A stretch of DNA of 64,000 bases from Dallia pectoralis. Its lineage: Eukaryota > Chordata > Actinopteri > Esociformes > Umbridae. The notes below the pieces were generated by a model. The model did not search any database. It was given only the letters and a program-made list of their open reading frames with translations, and had not been told where the DNA came from. The stretch spans positions 6,799,362 to 6,863,361 of the forward strand of contig CM055756.1 of NCBI GenBank assembly GCA_029465975.1, read 5' to 3'. The translations under genes were made by a program, and so were the position numbers. This document shows, piece after piece, positions 22,961 through 35,400 of the stretch (its first letter is position 1; the number at the start of each line of letters is the position of its first letter).

Positions 22961-25374
22961 TTAGTTCCTAGTGGTTGTCGTAGGAAAATATCTAGCTGAT
23001 CCTAGAGATGGTTACTAGACATAATTCCGAGAAAAGTGTACGTGAGAGAGACCGTATGTTATCTCGGTATTGTTAGCCTGTGGGGAAATCAACAATATTG
23101 GATGTTGACGAAAAAAATGAAAAACGGTTTGCACATAAATTTGCTGCAAGTAACAGATTCTGAGGCTGAGAACAGAACAAATGTTTGCAAATGAGTTTTA
23201 ATTGACCAAACCACATATAAAATGCGCAGAAATGAGACCTTTATGACAGCCAATAAAACCAAGTCAGAAGCCTTTTGCTTTTCTCATGCATGCAGGACTC
23301 AAGCAACGTACCTCCCAGTTCTCTAAATGTGGTGAGGTCTTAAATTGAACACACTGTGATATTAACCTGGGCATTCATCTGGTGACTGTAAGAATAGAAC
23401 CATATAGTTTTACCACAACTTATACCAATTTACAGTAACACTTGACCTACAATTGGTCACCAATAATGATCAGTGACTATATAAAAATAACACGCTGCAC
23501 ATTCACATTAACACAGGTTTTGAAAGCATGTTTTTGTAATTGTATTTCTTTCCTTTTCCGATTTGTCTCATCAGGGCCCTGTATTTACCTACCCTGAGCA
23601 TACCCAGCTTTACAAGACAAATTGAGAGCACAGGCAAAACAGCATCCTGCTCCTCCTCCTTGTATGTCATTGTTTCGCTTTTTCTATTCGTGTGGGTTTT
23701 ATCACTTCTTTTAACGTTGCCTGCAGTTCTGTGTAACTGGTTTTGCTGAAATGTTCTCTGTGATATGTTGTCCATCTGGATTCTTGTCTAAAACTCAGAC
23801 TATAAATCTTTTAAGATTTGTTAGGTCACCAACATTTTTCATCTTCCCAACTTAATACCATGTCAGAGCCAATGTGTTAATTCTGAGAGTTATCATGAGT
23901 TAGCAGGTCACTTGTATGCTGGATTGGTTCACCTATGTGAGTCACAGGACATTTTCAAGTTAAGTCTTTATTCAACACAGACAAGTCTTCTGAGGTGTTA
24001 TAGCTTCTGTACATACTCTTGGATCTTTTTCCTCTCATACCTTGCGTGTGCTTGACTAGGTAAACAATTACAATGGATAAGCTGTTAGTTTCTATGTTCT
24101 ATTCCTACACTCTTCACCATCTTAGCATATTCTCAGTTCTCTGAATGGCATCTGGCGTCTGGCACTGTTTTCCCTGTTGTCTTGGAAACATCAGTCATAG
24201 TATAATGTTATTTTTGGTGGGCAGAGGCTTCTTTCTTGACTTACCATGTAAGCTGAGATTTTGCAGTCTCTTTCTGACCGTTGTCTCATGCACTTTTACA
24301 TTGATTGTGTTTAGATAGGCTTGTAGATCCCATAATGTTACCCTGGAGTTCTTATTATAAGCATGTTTCGGTCTGCTATTGGACTGAATTAGGGTGGATG
24401 ACCGGTCCTATGTAGATTACTGGTGGTCTGAAATGTTCTCCATTTGTTCCATATGTTCTGACAGAAGGTTAAATTATGTATTTTAAAGGCTATTGCTTGA
24501 AATTGCCTCAGATATGTCTTTTGACAACTTGGTTTTCTAATTTTGAGTCTGTAATGGTTTTCTATTGTTTGTGCTTTTTCTGGTGGAACTGAAGCCTAAT
24601 GTAGATATTTTATATGTTGGTAACAGGTATGCACACACTTTTTCTTCATTTGAAAATTGCTTCAGTTTTAATTACATAAAAAGTTTCAGCATTATTTACC
24701 TGTGTGATTTGTTGAATTGGGTACTATCAATAAATAATGTCCAAATTTGTACAAAACAATGAAATACAGACAACCAACACAGCTGCATTTTATCAAATAA
24801 AAACAATCCTGACAAGATCCTAAAGGTCAATTGTTTTGCCCTCCATCTGCCACTGATTTAGCTATATCAAGTGTGTGTAATCACAGCTATGTAGGCCTGT
24901 TCCTTGAATGTCCCAAACTTCTGTATATTGCATGTATCCGTGAAAAGGGAAGGCAGAAACGATTGTGGAATACATTCTAATTGTAGTTGGCAAAACATCT
25001 ACAGTTTAGCCACACCACAACAATAATATTTCTATTCTGTTGTTTGGGCATTTCCAGATGTTTGAGGAATCAGTAATTGAGCCTTGGAAATGTGAAGACA
25101 AATGTCGTCACATGTTGTGTTTGACTACCACGCCAGAGCTTTATGATGGCCGACCATTCCCTTTTTTCATCAGAAAAAGACACCTGACCTCAGTCACCTT
25201 CTTTACTTTTCTCCATTTGTTTTGATATGCTGGAGGTTTTGCATACGTCTCAAACCTTCTAATAACAGAGTTTTGGTTGGTGTGCAAATTGAGATGATTC
25301 GCTTAGGATGTACGTATGGTTTAAACTAGTTAGAGTATTGAGTATTTTCAGCCCTGGTTGAGGGAGCTGTCAGG
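22961..25374. other. Intergenic between gtf2f1 and the adhesion GPCR
   Basis: AT-rich sequence with no recognisable exon. The stretch 23,940-24,560 has the feel of a decayed transposable element, but I could not assign a family. The head-to-head arrangement means promoters of both neighbours lie somewhere here. Confidence 0.5.
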
Positions 25375-28300
25375 ATGGGCTACGGTGAACTGGTGTCTCT
25401 ATTTTTGGGTAAGTGCCTTGATATTTCACTGTTTTATATCAAATAATCAGCTTCTAGTATAGCTGTCGTTGACGTTGTGTTTTTCCTGTTATCTTAGTTT
25501 CTATGTACATCACGAAGACATACTCTTATCCTAATGGTGAGTAAGCAATTAGATAGCTCACAGGACAGGTAAAATCTGAGAAATATTGTGGAATCAATTC
25601 ATAATCTTTATTGAGTCATAATTTACACTATTTCAATTGGAATATAATTGCATAAATAATATAATAATAATATTGAATTGGGAATTTATATGTAGAGGAA
25701 TTGAAACATCTCAATATTTAAGACACGCAATTTGAATTGAAGAGAATTAAAAGAGAAGGCGCATTTAATTGGTATACAATTTAATACTCTAGTATCCTCT
25801 TAATACGAATGTTTTTTATAGTTCATATCTTTTTTATCACATGTGTCACATGTCAGGTGTTATGTTATATTGTTGTATGACTTATTTCTCTTCATCTTTG
25901 TCTATATGCACCCAGGTTCCTGTAATGGCTACATCACTCTGAATGAGCCATGGCGTAACTATCTTTTCCAATCTACATCATTCCCTGGCTTTCCCATCTC
26001 CACCGACTATCTGCTAACAAACAAATGGATTCGCTTCATTGGGTTTGGAGGTGACACTATAATTGATCAGTGTGTCCAAATCAATAACGGTGGAGTTTAT
26101 TATCCCATCCATTTGCCATTTGCACAACCTCAGACTGAGTTGAACACTTCAACACAAGGTTCAGCATGTGGCACCATTCCGTATTGCTGTTGGTCATATA
26201 TGACAGTTGATGTGGTCTTCTGCTCTGAATCTGTCCTTGAACCTGAAGGATTCTACGTGTACAGGCCAATAAGCCCCCTCCCAAACATCAACATGGGTTA
26301 TCTGACATGTGAGTAGTGAATACATTACGTGTACAGTGCTTTTTTGAACGTTCAAGCCAAGACCCAGAGCAGAACAACGAGAGACTAAATCAATTGATTT
26401 TTGCATTTATGTGAAACTTTCTGCCTATTTGTAATTCCAATATACAACAGGTGTTTCATTTTTGGTTGACCATTATTTAGCTATTTTGAATAGTAAGAAG
26501 ATGCTTTATCTCTAAAGAATTGATAAAACACATAGTGGGATATTATTAACCCAGTCTTCAGACAATCATTATGTGGTCTGGAGCAGGGGCGTGTCTAGAT
26601 AGAGAGACAATCATTATGTGGTCTGGAGCATGGGCGTGTCTAGATAGAGAGACAATCATTATGTGGTCTGGAGCAGGGGCGTGTCTAGATAGAGAGACAA
26701 TCATTATGTGGTCTGGAGCAGGGGCGTGTCTAGATAGAGAGACAATCATTATGTGGTCTGGAGCATGGGCGTGTCTAGATAGAGAGACAATCATTATGTG
26801 GTCTGGAGCAGGGGCGTGTCTAGATAGAGAGACAATCATTATGTGGTCTGGAGCAGGGGCGTGTCTAGATAGAGAGACAATCATTATGTGGTCTGGAGTA
26901 ATAAGCAAATCTCGAGTGATAGCATTTTGAGTTAAAACCACTCAGCGAGGAATTGATTTACATGTCATCTATTTTTGAAAAAATGTAATAGTAGGTCGGT
27001 GGCAAAATGTCATATACAGTATCTCACAAGAGTACACCCCTCACATCTTCGTAAATATTTGATCTTTGATCTTTTCATGTGACAACACTGAATAAATGAC
27101 ACTTTGCTAGAATGTAAAGTAGTAAGTGTTCAGCTTGTATAACAGTGTACATTTGCTGTCCCTTCAAAAAAATTCAACACACAGCCATTAATGTCTAAAC
27201 CGCTTGGCAAAAAATATTTACAAAAATGTGAGGGGTGTACCCACTTTTGTGAGATACTGTACATCATCATGTTGTTCAGCTTTTGTTTAGTCCAGCCAAG
27301 GATGCTTGGTCAGTTATATCAGTTAGTTTATCTACGAGGAACTGATGAAATTGCCTAAATTGGACTAATTTAAATGAATTTATTCTTAAAAGAATCAAAA
27401 GGACTCTGACTCTCTTATCCCGCATCTCAGGGGTGGCTAGGGCAAACCGGCTTCCTTCCAGTGTCGACAACTGACCAGGATGAATGTGTTATCTGATCAC
27501 ATGTTTATTATAATTAGCCGCTTAATGTTAGAAATATGCATTACTACGCGGTAACAAATTCTATATTTTTTTGAAGATCACATAGACATGATAATGCCTC
27601 GTAGTTGGCTCTTGGCCTTCATAGTTATAAGCTAAAGTAACAGACTATTGCGTGAATGATTGTCTCTGTGGTTCTCTTTTCTCTGTCCAGACCATAGAAA
27701 CTGTTCATCAGACTCATGCGGTCCCCTTGCTGAATGCTCTAAGGTGCCATCCGGCTGTACGTGCGTCTCTGGGTACAGGATACCTCCGACATATCTGCCC
27801 ACCAATGAGTCCTACGGCTGCATAGGTAGAAAGGCTATAGGGGAATTGTTTGTTTGACTTTTAACAGGGGCTGAAAACAAACATGCTATTGTTTTCACAG
27901 ACTGTTTTAGGAAGGTCATTACTGTGTCCCAGGGTCTTAAGCACTCGGCGCATTAGCCTGTGACCGAGGTTAATTTAAAAAATGACAGATTTATCTTGTG
28001 TGCGTAAATTCCCTTGCAATGTCCAACATAGCCGAGGAGAAGCGCATTTTGGCATCAAATTCAAAGGCTGATTTGTTGCAGAAATCTATTAGAAGCCAGG
28101 TAAAAAGTAGTATTTTTCCATCAAAAACAGTCCCACGCTTGACGTGGAAACTGTCACATGATCCTCTCCAACAGATATTGATGAGTGTGTGGAGACCAGT
28201 AATCTCTGTGGTCCGTATTCCAACTGTACCAATAAACCTGGATCCTACAACTGCACCTGCCTGGAGGGATTTGCACCCAACAACCAGTCCTTACCGCTCG

Positions 28301-29382
28301 ACCCGTCGACCAACGCCTGCAAAGGTAGGCCCCATCTCACACGCATGCATGACCACGCACCTACTGAAGCATTCACATCAATGACATGACTCCAGAGTGA
28401 CGGTCCACAACTGCCATTTCAAAAAGCTCTGTTTTGATATTATACACTGTATTCGATGCTGTCGTGTTGCTGGCAAACTGATTTTGGACATTTTATTGAC
28501 AGCAATTCCTGTGTCTCCCCAGATGTGGACGAGTGTCTGGACATTCACACAGCGTGTGGAGATTTTGCGACTTGTACCAACACAATTGGAAGTCACATCT
28601 GCACATGTTACACAGGGTTCGAGCATAATGGACCATTCAACTGTACAGGTCTCAGAACAGCACCACCACATTTAAATTAGCCTATTTTACTACCGTTAAA
28701 TGCTTTTCATATGGAAATAACTCTGGTTTGGAAATGTGATACTAAACCAAAACCGCATGCTTGTAAATTGGGAATTTCTCGACGAACCACACAGATATTG
28801 ACGAGTGTTTCAACTCAACAATCTGTGGTCCGATGTCCATCTGCACGAACACGCCAGGAAGCTTCAATTGCACGTGTGTCATAGGGTACACGCCCACATA
28901 CTTCTGGATCCCAAAGCCCAGCCAATTCAACCCCTGCATAGGTACTCAAAGTATAGTAATTGATTGATACCTGTTTGATTTCAAATCCAAATTAATGGTG
29001 TGCGGAGTGAAAACTTTTTTCGGGAAAGAAACTAGGCAAAACATCTAATCTATACAAACATTTTTTTCACCATCTGCTTTTAAAATGTACCCTACATGTT
29101 TAGGCTTCTTTGAAACAACCCATGATCCAATATATGAATTGACAAATGTGGTTAACCGTTTCTATCCGGTCCCCAGAAAAGAAATGTTTAGATTTATTGT
29201 AAAACCTAAAATTAGGAGTGGGTTTAATGTAAACATGTTAATCAGGGTCAGTGTTAGAATTGGGGTTATAATTTGTTTTTTTCTGGTCACCACAAGGGAA
29301 GATAAACGTGGGTATGTATGTATGTATGTATGTATGTATGTATGTATGTATGTATGTATGTATGTATGTATGTATGTATGTA

Positions 29383-29415
<33 letters not shown>

Positions 29416-32400
29416 TCCTCACCAGGAAGAACTTGATTTTCAGTCGAGGAATTGGATTAGGGATAGGTTAATACCAGGAGAGGTTAGGGTTAGGATTACA
29501 GTTATGGTTAAAGTTTCCCACATGGTTCGAAATCCTGGATGTGTGTGTGTGTGTGTGTGTGTGGGGGGGGTGCTCTTTGTGTGTATCTGTAACTGAGTTT
29601 ATTCTTCTGCAGACATGGATGAGTGTCAAACCCGTGGCGTATGTGGCCTCGACACTATATGTAGTAACAATCCAGGGAGCTATTACTGTACCTGTGTGGA
29701 CGGATACTACTCTAATACTGGACTAATGTGGAAGATAGGCTTCAGCAAGTGTGAGAGTGAGTGAGTCATACGTGAGTTGTCTGGATTGTGTACATGGAAA
29801 GATATTAGGAAATTAACAGGCCCACAGTATTTACATCTTGCAACATTTGAGATATCCGATTGTATCTATAGTTCTCTCTTTAATCTGCCTTTTTTGTTTG
29901 TCTTGTCTCTTCCCACACGAAAAGCCCTTGATTCCGTGCTAAATGCTATAGTTCCCGTTCCGGTAAGTGTTTAAAATCCTGTGATAATACAATGGCCTGA
30001 AAACTACTAAATACGACTACTGATGAACCCAAGCTTGGTTGACGTTTATATTGTAGTGACCTGGGGTCTGTTTATGTGTGTACGTCTACGTTCACGTTAC
30101 GTTTCCAAATGTTCAAGTGCCGTTGTTTAGTTCTATGCATGTAATCTCGCGGGGTTTGGGGGGGTATAAGTGCCTGTGTGACATGTCGCCTGTCTTACTG
30201 CCATTTATCGTTGCTCTGTTTGGTTAAAGTATAGGATTTAGTGGCGTAGGCTGGGGCCAGAACAACAGCCTAGTTAAGTAATAAATTGTGGTTGCGCACA
30301 TTGTGTCGGAGTGCACTTATTTGTTCCGGTCGGAACATTACAATATTGTGTGATATGCTCACTATTTCTCACATAGTGATGCTGTTGTTGTGCTGATATG
30401 TTGCTGATATTTTTATTATTTTTCACACAGTGATGCTGTGTTGATGTTCTGCTGTTGTTGTGCTGATATGTTGCTGATATTTTTATTATTTTTCACACAG
30501 TGATGCTGTGTTGATGTTCTGCTGTTGTTGTGCTGATATGTTGCTGATATTTTGCTATTTCTCACACAGTGATGTTGTTGTGTTGTTGTGATGATGATGT
30601 CGTGTCCATGTTATTGTCGTAGGGCCAGTCCAAGGAGATGCTGTTCATCCACCAGATGAACCAACAGCTGTTGTCGAACCCTAATATTGTTCTACCTGTG
30701 TTGGTCAGTACAGCAATCGAAAGTCACATGTCTTAACCTTTAACCTCTTGACCTGGGTAAAACTAATCCCATGCTAAGGCATTTGTCTTTGGGGTTTCCC
30801 TTCTCCCTTTCTACTAATTGAAATATTTACCTCACAGATTATTTTGGCACTCACTTTTCCACTTATCGTTTTATCAATATCAATTGTCACAAATTTCCAA
30901 ACCTAAAACCAGCAGAAACTTTTCCCTTTACAGAATGATTTTGAGACTAGCACTGTTGACCCTTCTGGACTTAGGTCATATGTTAGTATTGTGCGTATCA
31001 GAGCAGGGGTACTGATTCAGGATCAGGTTTTCAGTCCATTTCATTTTATTCATTGTGATTTAGAAGTCAAACTGAGCCCACATTATCATTCCTACTCTGG
31101 GATGCCTGAGATCGAAACCTTTAGATATGTTTGCTAATTTCTCTCTATCACCACCTAATGAGTTGTTTTTGTAATACAACGGAAAAATCTTCATTCATAT
31201 AGTGTTGTCCATAGTCCTGTTTTCTGTCTTTACTTGCTAACCAATGTGATTTTATCTCTCCCTTTTTTCCTGCTTTGTTCTTTTTTCCACAGTCGGTGAC
31301 AAATGGCCTCGTATCAGCCTTGGTAATTTCACATACTAAATATGTCTGTGCTTGAGATTAAAGGTTGACATTAAAGGTTAGGGATACCTCAATATTAACT
31401 GAGGTCGTTATTTGATGGACAAGGTCCTTCCAAGTGTTGATTTTGCGGACCTCCTGGAAAACAATTTTAAAAGGACTTGGTGGAGCATGTTTTCTGTGAA
31501 TGCAATTTTATGGACGTAGAATATTACAAAATTCATCAGAAGCAACATCGTTAAGAAATGTGGTCATCTTTAGTACTGAAAAGTGAATGGAATAACTAAC
31601 CAGGAAAATATAACACTAAAACAGATAAATGTCGTTGCAATTTGGCATGACAGACCATGGGAATTTTTTTCTTTGGGAGCCCACCTCTTCAGGAATAAAC
31701 TATTTTAGTGCGCCCCCCTAAAAACCAACAACATCTTTGGGACACATGAGGCCAGATACACTCAGAGCATGTCAGATGCTATTAGCTTTGCATTAGCATA
31801 AAGGGCTTGTTAGCTTAGCTTGTTAAGGCAATAACACACATTTGGAAATGGGGATAAAAAAATACTATTTTAGAGTATTTTTTTGCCATAGATTATTCAT
31901 TTTGCGACATTACTGCAAAATTGCTAAGATTCTCGGTCATCTTATAATTTGCTTCTGTAAAACACAGATATATCAAAACATATATTTTTGTCAATTGGCT
32001 GCACCCAACTCTGCTACATAAAATAAGTAAATGAGTACAATATCCATCTATTTTCAGGGGGTTTCTGGAATTAACTCTGACCCATCAATGCAGACCACGA
32101 ATGCCCAGAGTCAGAACACTGAGCCTGGACAGGATAATCGAGGAAATGGCAGTGTGCTCCTGGAGATCTCAGAGCGTCTTATGAACAGTCTAGTGGACCC
32201 TAGTTTGGGGCAGGCCAACAAAACCATTCAGACATCGATACTGTGTAAGGAGAACAAACTCCCATGTGGGCGTACAGTGAATATACACTACAAACCTTTT
32301 ACCTACAGTCGATATGAAAAGTCTACACAACCATAAAATGCCAGGTTTTTGTGATGTGAAAAAATTTGTCAAAGATGTATAATGTCCGATCTTTTTCTAC

Positions 32401-35400
32401 CTTTAATGTGACTTATTAACGTGAACAATTCAATTGAAAAACAAACCAAAGATTGAGGGGGAAAATTAGAAAATAAAAACCTTCCAATAACCTGGTTACA
32501 TAAGTGTGCACACCCTTAAACTAATACTTTGTTGAAGATTTCAGTTTGTTTTTCAATTGAATTGTTCACGTTAATAAGTCACATTAAAGGTGGAAAAAGT
32601 TCGGACATTATACATCTTTGTCACATTTTTTCACATCACAAAAACCTGGCATTTTATGGTTGTGTAGACTTTTCATATGCGCAGTACCTGCATGTAGTAG
32701 TTCATGTTTTACTAGCATAATTTAATCTCTGTATGAAATAATACTTATTATAAATGTGTTTTAGCTATCAGTTACCAGGTAGTCCACTCCAACAGCCCAT
32801 ACAATCCTTCCCTCTCGGCCAGTAACAACACCATGGACATCAACCTACGGGCTCTGGCCAGACAAAACAATGGTAAGACGGACCGTAACCATGGAGAATG
32901 CCATTTCAATTATGATGTTGGTGCTGGTGACCATGACAACTGACGCACTTTGTGTCGTTCAGGTACAGCATCTGTGGTTCTGATGACCGTCAGCGGAATG
33001 GAAAGTATTCTGAGTGCTAGCTACTTGCCGACAGAAAACAACACAGAGATGTTTTCGGACATTATCACCGCCACACTGCCCAGGATAAACCACACTAATC
33101 TTTCTGAGCCTGTCAATTTCACCATTCGCCACAAGAGGGTGTGTTTGTCTCTGCACGTCACTCCATCTCTCGTTGGTGTACTATGAACACTTGTATCTCT
33201 AACTCTTTCTTATCGCTTTGTCTTTCTGGTTTGTCTTTGTCTTTCTCGTCTGTCTTTGTCTTTCTCCTTTGTCTTTTTCTTTCTCGTCTGCTTTTGCCTT
33301 TCTCATTTGTCTTTGCCTTTCTCGTCTGTCTTTCTCGTCTGTCTTTCTCGTCTGTCTTTGTCTCGTTTTTCTTTGACCTTGTTTGTCTTTTCTCATCTGT
33401 CTTCATCTGTCTCGTTTGTCTTCGCCTCTGTGTGTCTCGGTCAGAGTTTCTCCGAATCCGGCCTGATGACCTGTGTGTACTGGGAACAAAATGGAACCGA
33501 CGTCGAGCAAGCGCGCTGGTCCGTGGATGGATGCTGGGTCACGTACTCTGATGAGAACTACACAGTGTGCAGCTGCTCTCACCTCTCCACGTTCGCCCTG
33601 ATCATGCAAACAGGGAAGGTAAAGCGTCTCCGTGTCCCCGATAAGTGTTGATGCTCACGTTGTTGCGGGTTCATGCTTACGTGCGAATGTGTCACCGTCT
33701 TACCAGCCTGACTCAGCGGATGACCCCTTCCTAGATCTGGTGAACAAGGTGTGCGTGGTGGTGGGCCTGGTGTTTCTGGCCCTGGCCATCCTCACGTTCC
33801 TGCTGTGTAACTGGAACCCGAAGATCAACAACACGGCTCGCCTCCACCTCTGCATTTGTCTCTTCCTCAGCCAGCTCTTCCTCCTGTTAAACAACGCCTT
33901 CATTGGTTCCAAGGTATCTGTTTAGGACAGATGGCGACAAGGCGCAATCGGGTGTGTCATTACTTGTTGTTCTCTTAAATTTTGGTTGGGTGCCACAACG
34001 ACCAATGGCGGCTAGCTTCCTCGGCGAGAGGTCGACGCTCGCCACCTCCGATCCGTTACCTGCCGAACTGAACACCTGCACTATATTGCACTCAAACATC
34101 GTCTCATCTCCTCATATCGAAATATTGTAATCTGCATCTGTACATCGATGCGTTTTACATACACTGCTAATATCCCTGCCTCAAACACCAGTGATCACCG
34201 TCACATAGAGACTCCTGTGTTGGACGTTCGTTGCATTCAAGGTGCCCAATGTCGCTGTGTTCTCTCACCTGTCTGTGATCCACAGCCATTGTGCTCCGTC
34301 ATGGCAGGCCTTCTCCACTTCCTGGTAGTGGCAAGTTTCATGTGGATGCTGCTGGAGGCGCTTCAGCTCTACCTGCTGGTCCGGAGCCTCTCAAAGATCC
34401 AGGTTATCCAGAGGGATGGCCTCCGTAAGAAATACCTCTACCTGGTTGGCTACGGCGTCCCCCTGGTGATTGTGGCCGTGTCCGTAGCCGTGAGGCCAAA
34501 TGGCTATGGGGGAACTACGGTGTAAGTAGAATATTTGACACTTATTAGTGAGTTGGTGTGTCCAGATTTTTGGATCTTGCGCAAATACAGGCATTCTTTT
34601 AGAAGACCTGTATACCCGTATGTCTTTAAGTGAAACGGGGCACGATTCTCAATAACGTTTTACTACTTGCAAGCAGCTACGTGTGAGAGTATTTATCATT
34701 TTTGAACTCCATCAAGCTGCTTTGTGTGAAAAATATTGCAGCAGTTATTTTTATCGCAAGTTCTCTTTCACACTCTCTTTCACAAACACATTTGTTTGTA
34801 TTTCAGGTGCTGGTTGAAACCAGATAAAAACTTCACCTGGGCTTTATTAGGACCAGTGTGTGTTATCCTAGCTGTAAGTGGTTTACACACAGGCTGCTCA
34901 CACTAACACATTATAATAATTTTACACACACCATTATTTGATGAAACGCCTACATTTAATCCTAAATCTAACCCTCCACGTACACAGTAAAACCAGGATC
35001 ACACACAAACACATACTGATATATGCTTCTTTAACAGATGAACTGGATTGTGTTTTGTGTCACAATCTGGAGTTTGAGACCTACCTTAGCCAATATGCGG
35101 AGTGATGTCTCACAATCCAAAGACACGAGGTGTGTATTTCTTGTGTGTGTGTGTGTGTGTGTGAATACTGTAGCAAAGTCAATTGTTTCAATCTTATGGA
35201 AAATACAGTATACTATTTTGATGTTTGTGTCTTTTTGTATTAATCTAAACAATGTTTTGAAACTTTTTCCTCACCCTCTCTTATGTCTCTTTCTTAAAGA
35301 CTGATTATATTTAAGATCCTGGCTCAGTTTGTTGTCCTGGGTTGTTCCTGGGTGCTGGGTTTGTTCCAGTCAACTATGGTATTTAAGTACCTGTTCATCT

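Noticed and set aside
23503..23775. 90-codon minus-strand ORF between gtf2f1 and the receptor
   Set aside because: No homology recognised, no splice partners, and composition like the surrounding AT-rich DNA.
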